Source of the DNA: an uncultured Lachnospiraceae bacterium
Lineage (GTDB): Bacteria; Bacillota; Clostridia; Lachnospirales; Lachnospiraceae
NCBI GenBank assembly: GCA_910588535.1
Contig: CAJUOO010000002.1
Coordinates: 62,001-126,000, forward strand
DNA: 64,000 nucleotides
Reading direction: 5' to 3'
Part shown: positions 56,519 through 64,000 of the stretch, piece by piece
How the letters are laid out: each line of letters begins with the position of its first letter
How positions within the stretch are numbered: position 1 is the first letter of the stretch
Notes under the pieces: model-generated
The model's database searches: none
What the model was told of the DNA's origin: nothing
The model's input: the letters and a program-made list of their open reading frames with translations, nothing else
Position numbers and translations under genes: made by a program

Positions 56519-57595
56519 TCAATTATTTTCTAACATCTCATATTGTAAAACTGTATCTTCTAAAATATCCACTTTTGCTCTTTTTCCAAGCACACTCTCA
56601 TATTTATCTGCTGTAATTCCACTGCCCGGACGCTTCCATGTCAACATATCTTCTGTCAAATACTCCCCACATGTAATATTTTTCTTTGCAACCAAAGATC
56701 TTCTGGCATTTTCACGAGCCTTTTTTTCTGAAGCCAAGCATTTCAAGCTTTCTTCTCCCCGCATATTATCAATTTTTTCTATTGATGCTATTATCTGGTT
56801 GGCATCCTCACAGTCCATTGCGTGATAATGATCATTCCCTTTCAATGTCTTATCTAACGTAAAATGTTTTTCAATAATTTGCGCCCCAAGATTATATGCT
56901 GTCTTTATCACATCATAGTTTTTATCTGGTTTTGTGTGATTAGAATATCCTATAATCAAATCTGGAAATCTTTTTCTAAGTGAAAGTATCTTATTCAAAT
57001 TTGCATGCTCATAAGGAGTAGGGTATTCCAGCACACAATGCATCAATATCAATTGTTTGTCATTATATTTTCTAATTAAATCTACTGTCCTGATAATTTC
57101 ATCCTCATCAGATGCCCCAACAGACACTATCATTGGCTTATTTTTTCTGGCCTGATATTCTATAAAATTCAGATTATTTAAATCAGAAGATGATACCTTA
57201 TAAAAATTCATTAAATCTTCTAAATAGTCCGCCGAAAAAATATCAAATGGTGTAGATAAAAATTCTATCTTCTTCTCAATAGAATATTCTGCCAATATTT
57301 GATATTCTTTCTCCCCAAAGGAATCAAATTTTTTAAACAATTCATACTGAGATTTCGTCGGCTCCTCCGTGAGATCCCAATAATACGGCGAATTTATAGA
57401 TGCTATTGTCTCTGCTTTGTATGATTGAAATTTAACAGCATGTATGCCAGATTCTTTCGCTTTCTCTATCATCAATTTTGCTGCTTCAATAACCGAAATC
57501 TGATACTTTTTGGCAATATCATAATAGTTGACACCAATTTCTCCTATTAAAACAAATTTCCCCTGCCTTAATCTCGTTTCTATAATTTTTTCCAT
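56519..57595 (-). CDS. N-acylneuraminate/nonulosonate synthase (NeuB family)
   Basis: 358 residues. The NeuB barrel (about 1-270) has FVLIGEIGVNY, AVKFQSYKAETI, FLSTPFDIFSADYLE, KVSSSDLNN, and the metal and substrate region GYSNHT and IEKHFTLDKTLKGNDHYHAMD. The C-terminal SAF/antifreeze-like domain (about 295-355) has ARRSLVAKKNITCGE and WKRPGSGI. It condenses phosphoenolpyruvate with an N-acyl mannosamine or a 6-deoxy-altrose or bacillosamine derivative to make a sialic-acid-like nonulosonate. Which sugar cannot be read; the PseG-type neighbour points to pseudaminic or legionaminic acid. The ribosome site is AGGAGGC. Confidence 0.93.
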   Translation of the reverse strand: MEKIIETRLRQGKFVLIGEIGVNYYDIAKKYQISVIEAAKLMIEKAKESGIHAVKFQSYKAETIASINSPYYWDLTEEPTKSQYELFKKFDSFGEKEYQILAEYSIEKKIEFLSTPFDIFSADYLEDLMNFYKVSSSDLNNLNFIEYQARKNKPMIVSVGASDEDEIIRTVDLIRKYNDKQLILMHCVLEYPTPYEHANLNKILSLRKRFPDLIIGYSNHTKPDKNYDVIKTAYNLGAQIIEKHFTLDKTLKGNDHYHAMDCEDANQIIASIEKIDNMRGEESLKCLASEKKARENARRSLVAKKNITCGEYLTEDMLTWKRPGSGITADKYESVLGKRAKVDILEDTVLQYEMLENN

Positions 57596-57624
57596 ATATG
57601 CCTCCTAGGATTAATATTGTTATA

Positions 57625-59226
57625 TTACAGATTATTTATAAGATTCATAACATTTTTTCTCCCATTTCTTAAATCATGTGATAAAAGCTTATCATGAAAA
57701 TATTGTCTACTTTTTTTTGAAAGAGACAGATACATCTTTAGGTTATTCTCTATCACCTCGTCTGTTGGATTAAGCCCTATATAGGTAAACCCATTTTCGT
57801 TACATGCAAATCCATGATTTCTTTCTCTCTCATTCTGAGATAGAGCGATTGTTGGTATTCCAAGCATCGCTAGCTCGTATGCTGTTCTACCTCTAGAAGA
57901 TAGAGCAATATCACATTCTGACATTAATTCCGGCATATTGGGTACATCAAAGAAAACTCTAATATTTTTAAATTGATTATATTCCATCAATTCATCTACA
58001 TTATGCTTTGCTCGTCCAAGTGTCACAACAAATTGATATGTATTGTATTCAGGTTTGACGATCATGTTTAAAATTCTATCCGTATAATTCTGAGGATCTG
58101 CCCCTCCAAATCCAATAAATATTTTTGTTACTTTATCTTTTATTTTAATAGGCGAATAAAACATAAATACTTTATTCGAGATATAATATTTTTCTCCCGA
58201 AAATACTTGAGGTACATTTGACTGAGACAGAAGTGCATTAATCACAAGATCTGCTTTTAAAATACCTTCTCCCTCATCCTCAAAATTTATAATTTTTGCA
58301 TTAGGCAAAACTGTTCTCAGGCCAATCATATAATCAATGGAGGTTCCTAATATATCATTTATAAATATTGTATAATTTTCTTTTCTGCAAATATCAAATA
58401 ATTCCGCTATACCATTCACAGGGAGCAGATTATGTGTTGTTGAACCAAAAACTTTGGCATCCGTTTGATTGCTATCATAAAAAATATCCGGTCGCACGTA
58501 AAACTCATCTGCAACCTCAAGTGCTCGATAAATATGTCCTATTCCTCTTTTATTATTTCCATTTACATAAATTGCTACTTTTTCATGATTTAGAATAGCT
58601 GCAACATTCCTCAGATCATCAAATGTATCTACATCCTGCGCCTCATCCTCTGGCATTTCAAAAATATCAACTATATTTCCAATTCTGCTATCTGGTGTTA
58701 CCACAGAATATCTCGAAATTAAAAATGCACCTGTCTCTACGTAATTAGCAGGCAGATACTGCCGATTCAGCCTTTTCTTATAGTTCGGAACCTTTTTTCC
58801 ATTTTCTGTGCGCCATGAAAGGTGAGGAAGGTTAATTGCAGAAATTAATGTGTCAATATCATGTTCTAAAATATAGTCTATTGCCTTATCCAACGTTTTC
58901 ACATCTAAGGTCGGAGAAGTAGGCTGTAAAGTAATAATATAATCCCAAGCTACATGATGTGGTATCGCATCATATATCACTGCATCAAGAGTAACATCAT
59001 CACCACAAAGTTTGTCCTCCCTCCATCGAATATTCACACTCATCTGCTGTGCAATTAATCCAACATTCGGCGAATCTGTAGATACAATAATATCTGTAAT
59101 ATAACGTGATTCCTTTGCATTTCGAATGGCGTAATAAATAAGAGGATGCCCTCCCACAATACGTATATTCTTATTCGGAATCCCTTTCGATCCTGCCCTT
59201 GCTGGTATCACAGCCAATATTCTCAT
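57625..59226 (-). CDS. Fusion of CMP-nonulosonate cytidylyltransferase and PseG-like hydrolase
   Basis: 533 residues from ATG 59226; an upstream in-frame start lacks support. Residues 1 to about 225 are a cytidylyltransferase of NeuA/PseF/LegF type (LAVIPARAGSKGIPNKN, TDIIVSTDS, LQPTSP, DVDTFDDL). Residues about 230-530 are a GT-B-like PseG domain (AIYVNGNNKRGIGHIYRAL, KIFIGFGGADPQNYT, SSRGRTAYELAMLGIP). PseG removes UDP before the NeuB-type condensation and the first domain activates the product with CMP, so the enzyme holds steps on both sides of NeuB, encoded 29 nt downstream. Confidence 0.9.
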   Translation of the reverse strand: MRILAVIPARAGSKGIPNKNIRIVGGHPLIYYAIRNAKESRYITDIIVSTDSPNVGLIAQQMSVNIRWREDKLCGDDVTLDAVIYDAIPHHVAWDYIITLQPTSPTLDVKTLDKAIDYILEHDIDTLISAINLPHLSWRTENGKKVPNYKKRLNRQYLPANYVETGAFLISRYSVVTPDSRIGNIVDIFEMPEDEAQDVDTFDDLRNVAAILNHEKVAIYVNGNNKRGIGHIYRALEVADEFYVRPDIFYDSNQTDAKVFGSTTHNLLPVNGIAELFDICRKENYTIFINDILGTSIDYMIGLRTVLPNAKIINFEDEGEGILKADLVINALLSQSNVPQVFSGEKYYISNKVFMFYSPIKIKDKVTKIFIGFGGADPQNYTDRILNMIVKPEYNTYQFVVTLGRAKHNVDELMEYNQFKNIRVFFDVPNMPELMSECDIALSSRGRTAYELAMLGIPTIALSQNERERNHGFACNENGFTYIGLNPTDEVIENNLKMYLSLSKKSRQYFHDKLLSHDLRNGRKNVMNLINNL

Positions 59227-59282
59227 TTCTTTATAAATCCTTTCTGTCTCTTCAAGATATATATACAATAAAAATAATAAAT

Positions 59283-60413
59283 CTAAAATAATGTATCATA
59301 TTCTACTCTTTCGAATATCTCTAATTTTCCACCACGAGTTGCATTATAGATCTTAATACCATTCTCTTCTGCATATTTTTTTGCTGCCTTATATCCATCC
59401 AATTGCATATCAACATCTGCAATATAGGAATATCCGTGTATTGCTTTCAGATCTTCTTTAAATTTCTCCTCCTCTTTTTCAATCATTTTAACATGATTAT
59501 CCGTTGTGTTTATCTGCACTCTTCCATCTTTATATCGTTCTACAGAAAAAGACATATCCATACCTATAAGATATATCTCCTTAAATCCCATATATCCTGC
59601 TAACTGCAACATAGAATATGTAACTGTTCCTGAATCATAAATCTGCTTACTACAGTCATCACTAAATAAAGGTAATTTTGTTTCTGGCTCAAATTCACGT
59701 TTTATAAATACATAGTATAAATTCTGTATTTCTTCATCATCTCTATATTGGAAACCATCCTTTATAATGCTAGTAAATGCTGCCCGGCATGTCGATGTTA
59801 GCATTTTTACATCCTCTTTTTGTGACATCATATTTTTACAAAAAACAGAATCACTGGCACAATAAAAAGTTGGTCTCCAGCTTGTACTCTTATATAATGC
59901 ATAAATTGAATTACAAGCAAACGTATATTCTTTTTGTAGCTTTTCTAAATCAAAAATCCTTAAGCTTGGTCCATTTCCTATAATAAAACATCTTTTCCCT
60001 ACATATCGATTATGAAATCTCTGTACTTTTTTTGTATATAAATTCCAATTTGTTTCCTTTTCATACATTTCAGATATTAATTTTTGAATATTAATAAAAA
60101 CAAAAATATGATCTTCTAAAACACCTCTTCGTTTTAACTCCCCTATTATTTCATCTGTATAAATATAAGATGATATAATAAAATAATCTTCTTTTAATAT
60201 TTCTTTAGAATATAAATAAATTTTCTTTCCATCTACTTCTAATATTTTTGTATCTCTATCAATATACCCATCCCAACATATTCCATTATCACTTAGAAAT
60301 CTTCCTAGTATCTTCCCATAAGTACCTGCACCTGCTATGTAAAGATTTCCTTCTTTTTTAAGTGAATCCGCCCATTTTAAAAAAATATCAATACTATCAA
60401 TTCCTATTTCCAT
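59283..60413 (-). CDS. DUF115 (Maf/MptE-like) protein with N-terminal Rossmann-like module
   Basis: 376 residues. Residues about 15-110 are the Rossmann-like module (GNLYIAGAGTYGKIL). From about 130 the DUF115 domain shows RCFIIGNGPSL, FACNSIYALY, PTFYCASDSVF, EIYLIGMDMSF and the end NATRGGKLEIF. DUF115 is found in Maf proteins, which transfer nonulosonic acids to flagellin, and in MptE pterin kinases. The position between nonulosonate genes suggests the former type of role. The start overlaps the phosphatase gene by 17 nt with a weak ribosome site. Confidence 0.87.
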   Translation of the reverse strand: MEIGIDSIDIFLKWADSLKKEGNLYIAGAGTYGKILGRFLSDNGICWDGYIDRDTKILEVDGKKIYLYSKEILKEDYFIISSYIYTDEIIGELKRRGVLEDHIFVFINIQKLISEMYEKETNWNLYTKKVQRFHNRYVGKRCFIIGNGPSLRIFDLEKLQKEYTFACNSIYALYKSTSWRPTFYCASDSVFCKNMMSQKEDVKMLTSTCRAAFTSIIKDGFQYRDDEEIQNLYYVFIKREFEPETKLPLFSDDCSKQIYDSGTVTYSMLQLAGYMGFKEIYLIGMDMSFSVERYKDGRVQINTTDNHVKMIEKEEEKFKEDLKAIHGYSYIADVDMQLDGYKAAKKYAEENGIKIYNATRGGKLEIFERVEYDTLF

Positions 60414-60876
60414 TTATTCTATTCTCTTTCAACCAATCAACAAATTCCCTTACGGCTCCATTTCCCCCATTACATACTGTTACATAATCTGCAATTTCTT
60501 TAATCTCTTTTACTGCATCTGAGGGACAGCCTCTTACAGCCACCCGCTTCATGCAATCCAGATCATTAATATCATCACCAATGTAAGCTGTTTCTTTTAA
60601 AGAGATCCCCTCTGCCTGTAGTACCTCTAACATATCTTTCACTTTATCTATACTTCCTTGTATCACTCTTGTAATACCAAGCTCTCTACATCTATGAATA
60701 ACAATATCAGATTCTCTTCCTGTTATAATAATTGGAATGATTCCCATATCAGGTAATAACTTTGTGATAGCATATCCATCCTTTACATGAAATCGCTTCA
60801 TCAGTTCTCCCCGTCTTCCTATATATAATCCTCCATCTGTCAACGTACCATCTACATCCATTATCAATGCTTTCAT
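60397..60876 (-). CDS. HAD phosphatase of KdsC type
   Basis: 159 residues, a C0-type HAD without cap. The nucleophile motif is MDVDGTLTDGG (Asp7, Asp9), the second is IIITGRES, and the third is YIGDDINDLDCM with the metal-binding Asp pair. KdsC family members remove phosphate from KDO-8-phosphate or from nonulosonate-9-phosphates, and some are fused with cytidylyltransferases. Here it follows split transketolase subunits and precedes DUF115, so it may serve either keto-sugar path. The ribosome site is AAAGGAATTAGAAAAG. Confidence 0.92.
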   Translation of the reverse strand: MKALIMDVDGTLTDGGLYIGRRGELMKRFHVKDGYAITKLLPDMGIIPIIITGRESDIVIHRCRELGITRVIQGSIDKVKDMLEVLQAEGISLKETAYIGDDINDLDCMKRVAVRGCPSDAVKEIKEIADYVTVCNGGNGAVREFVDWLKENRINGNRN

Positions 60877-60891
60877 CTTTTCTAATTCCTT

Positions 60892-61824
60892 TTATTTTAA
60901 CAAATCATAAATCTTTTGACCCGAAACATGATATCTTCGTTTAATTTCTGCTGAGGGTCCAGACATTGTAAATTCATCATAAAAACCAACTGGCTTAACA
61001 ACTGCTTTATGCTTTCTTCCACTCAGACATTCACACACAGCACTATATAACCCTCCCACAATAGAATGATTTTCCACCGTTATTATTGTTGATACTTTAT
61101 CAGCAACTTCATTGATACACTCTCTATCGATTGGCTTTATTGTCCTTATAGAGATTAATTTCCCCAGCTTTCCAACTTCATTTAATTTTTGCCATCCTGA
61201 CCACGCCTCTTTTAATGAAGTTCCTTCAAAAATTATTGCAAAATCATCTCCCTCATCCCTCAAGTACTCTGCTTTTCCAATAATAAATTTACAATCTTTT
61301 GTATGAAAAATAGGCTGTTCTTCTCTTGCTACTCTCATATATACAGGCCCCTGATATGCAAGCATTGCTTTCATAGCTGCCTTTACATCATTTTCATCAG
61401 AAGGAGATAATACTGTCATTCTTGGCAGCACTCTTGAGATTGCCATATCCTCTGTAGCATGATGTCCTGATCCATCTTGCCCATCATCCACTCCTGCATG
61501 TGTTCCAATTATTTTAACATTTAAATTAGAATTACATATTTGTCTCGTTTGTGCCCATGTCATTCCATTTGAAAAAATTGCCAGTGCAACATACACAGGA
61601 ACAAACCCCTCCTCTGCCAATCCACCTGACACACTCATGGTACTTTGCTCCGCAATACCCATCTCAAAAAATCTAGTTGGATATCTTTCATGAAACATTT
61701 CTATATTGCAGGAAACAGAAACATCACTTGATAAAACTACAATTTTATCATTTTCACTGGCTACTTCTAGTAAAGTAGGACCTATTGCATCTTTTGGTAT
61801 CGTATATAAATAACTCGATTCCAT
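60892..61824 (-). CDS. Transketolase-like C-terminal subunit
   Basis: 310 residues from ATG 61824, which overlaps the stop of the N-terminal subunit (TGATG) and has GGGGGAG upstream. The pyrimidine-binding domain has RFFEMGIAEQSTMSVSGGLAEEG with the cofactor-activating Glu, and HAGVDDGQDGSGHHATEDM. The C-terminal domain has ITVENHSIVGGLYSAV. It pairs with the subunit at 61824-62657 to make a two-chain thiamine-diphosphate enzyme. Its location among sugar genes suggests a dedicated two-carbon transfer rather than the pentose phosphate path. Confidence 0.92.
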   Translation of the reverse strand: MESSYLYTIPKDAIGPTLLEVASENDKIVVLSSDVSVSCNIEMFHERYPTRFFEMGIAEQSTMSVSGGLAEEGFVPVYVALAIFSNGMTWAQTRQICNSNLNVKIIGTHAGVDDGQDGSGHHATEDMAISRVLPRMTVLSPSDENDVKAAMKAMLAYQGPVYMRVAREEQPIFHTKDCKFIIGKAEYLRDEGDDFAIIFEGTSLKEAWSGWQKLNEVGKLGKLISIRTIKPIDRECINEVADKVSTIITVENHSIVGGLYSAVCECLSGRKHKAVVKPVGFYDEFTMSGPSAEIKRRYHVSGQKIYDLLK

Positions 61825-62657
61825 CAATTATCTCCCCCACGTCTTATCAACTCATCTCTTGCTCTCTGATATTCTTCTTGTCTAGGTATTGCCCTGTGCC
61901 ACTTCCCATTATTCTCCATAAAACTAATTCCTTTTCCCTTTACTGTGTGAGAAATAACACATTTAGGTTTTCCATATTGAGAGGATAAGCTTGTAATACA
62001 AGAATGAATCTGTTCCATACTATGCCCATCAATTTCTTTTACGTTCCAACCAAAAGACTCTATTCTCTCTTTTAATGGTTCAATGCTAATTACATTCTCT
62101 ACTGGCTGATGAGAACAAAATCCATTACGATCTATAATAAGAACAAGATTATCCAGCTTATAATGCCCAGCTTCCATAAGAGCTTCCCATATTTGTCCCT
62201 CATGCATTTCTCCATCCCCAACCATTACATAGATAGTCTTTTCGGATTTTTTTAATTTTTTTGCCAGTGCCATTCCTACTCCATAAGATAATCCTTGTCC
62301 CAACAATCCTGAAGTATAATCTGTCTGTGGTAACTTTAATAAATTAGTATGTCCCTGCAATCTGGAATCTATTTTTCGAAATGTCTGCAACTCTATATCC
62401 TGAATAAATCCAAGTTCATGTAATTCTGCATATAAAGCAGCCACTGCATGTCCTTTTGATAATATAAATCGATCTCGATTTTTATTCTCATACTCTATGA
62501 CACATTCTCCAAGATAAGTAATCATATCAACTGCAGATAATGCTCCTCCTAAATGGCCAGAATCGCCTTGATACACCATATCCAAAATCTTTATTCTATT
62601 TTTATTTGCTTTTTCTCGAAGCTGATTATAATTAACAGTCATGATTTCCTTCATCAT
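61824..62657 (-). CDS. Transketolase-like N-terminal subunit
   Basis: 277 residues if started at ATG 62657 (GGAG before it); ATG 62642 is an equal alternative and a TTG at 62672 a weaker one. The thiamine diphosphate domain has GDSGHLGGALSAVDM, LSKGHAVAALYAEL, and the Mg/ThDP motif GDGEMHEGQIWEAL ... NLVLIIDRNG. It overlaps the preceding cytidylyltransferase and is coupled to the C-terminal subunit. Split transketolases occur in Archaea and in capsule or antibiotic clusters. Confidence 0.92.
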   Translation of the reverse strand: MMKEIMTVNYNQLREKANKNRIKILDMVYQGDSGHLGGALSAVDMITYLGECVIEYENKNRDRFILSKGHAVAALYAELHELGFIQDIELQTFRKIDSRLQGHTNLLKLPQTDYTSGLLGQGLSYGVGMALAKKLKKSEKTIYVMVGDGEMHEGQIWEALMEAGHYKLDNLVLIIDRNGFCSHQPVENVISIEPLKERIESFGWNVKEIDGHSMEQIHSCITSLSSQYGKPKCVISHTVKGKGISFMENNGKWHRAIPRQEEYQRARDELIRRGGDN

Positions 62658-63300
62658 TTTTCTCCAAGCCAACTATAGCCTCTGCCATCTCAAAATCTTC
62701 CTTTTCGTCAATGCATACACTTTCCTTCCAACCAATAGGTTGTATCCAATGCCTGTCACCGATTCTTCGTTTTTTTTCTGTAAATACTTCTTTCTCAAAG
62801 ACAAAGAGCTCACCTTCTACATATACAGGTTCTAATTCCTGAGTACGAACCACATCGGTAAGATTATAGTTAATTGGCTTTTCCTTATACCATACAAATT
62901 CCTTTATAGACTGAGCAACAAATGCAGAATCATAATTTTCTTCTCTTACTTTCTTTATTGTCTCTGTAATTGTTTTAGCAGTAATAAATGGCTGTGTCAC
63001 ATGCATCAATGCATAAATATCTGCATCAATTGTTCGGATAAATTCTTCAATAATATCTTTCGATTTTATCGTATCTGCATCCAAACTTTCAGGACGCTGT
63101 AAAAATTTTATCTTATCTGGCATATATTCTTTAATAACGGGATCACTGCAAAACACATATACTTCATCTATACTTTCAACATGTTGTATTGTATCAAATA
63201 GATATTGACACAGAGGTTTTTCTCCTAAAAGCATTATATTTTTTCCCGGTAGCCTTTGATTATGCAATTTAATCGGAATCATAGCAACTACTTTTTTCAT
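62632..63300 (-). CDS. CMP-sugar cytidylyltransferase, NeuA/KdsB-like
   Basis: 222 residues. The nucleotide-binding start is VVAMIPIKLHNQRLPGKN, a variant of the PARxGSKxxxxKN loop with Gln-Arg instead of Gly-Ser. It continues with LCQYLFDTIQ, VYVFCSDP, DIYALMHVTQPFITAKTI and a C-terminal IDEKEDFEMAEAI typical of acylneuraminate cytidylyltransferases. It probably makes a CMP-linked keto acid. It is distinct from the cytidylyltransferase at 57625. ATG 63300 overlaps the aldolase stop (ATGA). Confidence 0.9.
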   Translation of the reverse strand: MKKVVAMIPIKLHNQRLPGKNIMLLGEKPLCQYLFDTIQHVESIDEVYVFCSDPVIKEYMPDKIKFLQRPESLDADTIKSKDIIEEFIRTIDADIYALMHVTQPFITAKTITETIKKVREENYDSAFVAQSIKEFVWYKEKPINYNLTDVVRTQELEPVYVEGELFVFEKEVFTEKKRRIGDRHWIQPIGWKESVCIDEKEDFEMAEAIVGLEKNDEGNHDC

Positions 63301-64000
63301 CTTATCACCTTACTTTGTATATACTGTTCATATATAGAATCTAAATAATCGTAATCATACCTTTTTTTCTTATCTTTATCCAACATCTCAAACATACATT
63401 TTAGATCATAGCTACTGACATTTGGCTTGTCTTTTAGATAGGCTGTTGCAAATACATGCACACCATATAATCCAGCATACATCATAGGCATAGAAAAACC
63501 CCACTCATACATTTTTTTAAACTCAACAAGATAATTATCTATCATATTCAAAATGTATTTCATATTATATTTCTTTAAACCTTCTCTATTTAAATATTCG
63601 GAAAATAATTCTGTATTTAAATTTCCACCTCCTCTACCCATTCCATACAAAGAGGCATCAATAATAAGTTTTCTTTCCGGCTCACTTATTTTTAAAATAT
63701 GCTGTGCAAGAGCAAAGGAATTTAATTGATTATTATGAGAATGAAAGCCAATTTTAATTTTTATATCTAGATTTTTTTTATATAGATTATACACTCTATC
63801 AATATCTGTAGAAGTTGCTAAAGAATAAGTATCTACCATAGATAATGCTTCTGCTTGTACTTCATTTGCCAATTCAATAATCTTTATAATATTCTCATCC
63901 CTATATGAGAAGGTATCCATTGGCTGTATGGAAACCTTATATCCTTTATTAATTACTTTCTGTATAAATGGCTTTACATTATCAACATCTTTTTCAAAAA
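63297..64000 (-). CDS. HMGL/DmpG-like aldolase, 5' end beyond the window
   Basis: The frame is open to the window edge, so the N-terminus is missing (at least 234 residues are seen). The HMG-CoA lyase-like TIM barrel shows VSIQPMDTFSYRDEN, SMVDTYSLATSTDIDRVY, IGFHSHNNQLNSFALAQ with the metal-binding HxH, and DASLYGMGRGGGNLNTEL. The last part (about 130 residues) is a helical tail seen in DmpG-type and sugar-cluster aldolases. It would cleave or form a C-C bond next to a keto acid. It precedes and is coupled with a cytidylyltransferase. Confidence 0.88.
   Translation of the reverse strand, partial: FEKDVDNVKPFIQKVINKGYKVSIQPMDTFSYRDENIIKIIELANEVQAEALSMVDTYSLATSTDIDRVYNLYKKNLDIKIKIGFHSHNNQLNSFALAQHILKISEPERKLIIDASLYGMGRGGGNLNTELFSEYLNREGLKKYNMKYILNMIDNYLVEFKKMYEWGFSMPMMYAGLYGVHVFATAYLKDKPNVSSYDLKCMFEMLDKDKKKRYDYDYLDSIYEQYIQSKVIR

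Overview
The window looks like chromosomal DNA of a low-GC, Gram-positive, endospore-forming Clostridia, most likely a member of the Lachnospiraceae. The basis is the conserved sporulation block (spoVT, HU, rqcP, yabP, yabQ, divIC, spoIIE, tilS, hpt, ftsH), Shine-Dalgarno motifs of the AGGAGG type before most genes, two-component and radical SAM proteins of clostridial type, and anaerobic redox enzymes (rubredoxin, flavodiiron protein, an [FeFe]-hydrogenase-like sensor). I cannot assign a genus from sequence alone.

Layout. 1-460: one copy of a dispersed hairpin repeat, then terminators. 463-16,000: housekeeping and envelope genes: YhaM exonuclease, an HtrA-like protein without its catalytic triad, mutS2 with a two-component system, a coupled minus-strand run (VanW protein, AIR-synthase-like protein, Lrp regulator, aminotransferase, TrmL), a 34-residue membrane peptide, an epsilon-type exonuclease and a B12-binding radical SAM protein. 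16,100-16,430: two tRNA-Gly genes with promoter and terminator. 16,600-23,230: DUF4253 protein, galactokinase, rubredoxin, a four-module flavodiiron protein and a GH13 glucosidase. 23,575-32,935: the sporulation, division and ribosome-rescue block. Its promoters are readable: a housekeeping promoter before HU, a 21-bp-spaced Spo0A-type promoter before spoIIE, and a probable sigma-E promoter inside a terminator hairpin before yabP. 33,218-43,435: XRE regulator, a MutS2-like ATPase without Smr domain, a FAD-Rieske oxidoreductase, an NSS-family transporter beside a soluble hydrogenase/chemoreceptor fusion, and an ABC importer.

43,456-64,000: one long minus-strand surface-glycan cluster, still open at the right edge. 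It has glycosyltransferases (GT2, GT4, GT8, DUF4422, capsule type), a DUF115 protein, a methyltransferase frameshifted at a G8 tract, and two sets of genes for CMP-activated 2-keto sugars. One set is NeuB plus a cytidylyltransferase-PseG fusion. The other is aldolase, cytidylyltransferase, split transketolase and KdsC-like phosphatase. Left of about 48.5 kb the DNA has moderate GC; right of 49.1 kb it is strongly AT-rich, and two copies of the hairpin repeat sit on this boundary.

The most unusual signal is the hairpin repeat itself (three copies). A constant core of about 96 nt is clamped by arms of about 21 bp, and two of the copies differ in the arms almost only by compensatory base changes. 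It fits no element I can name.
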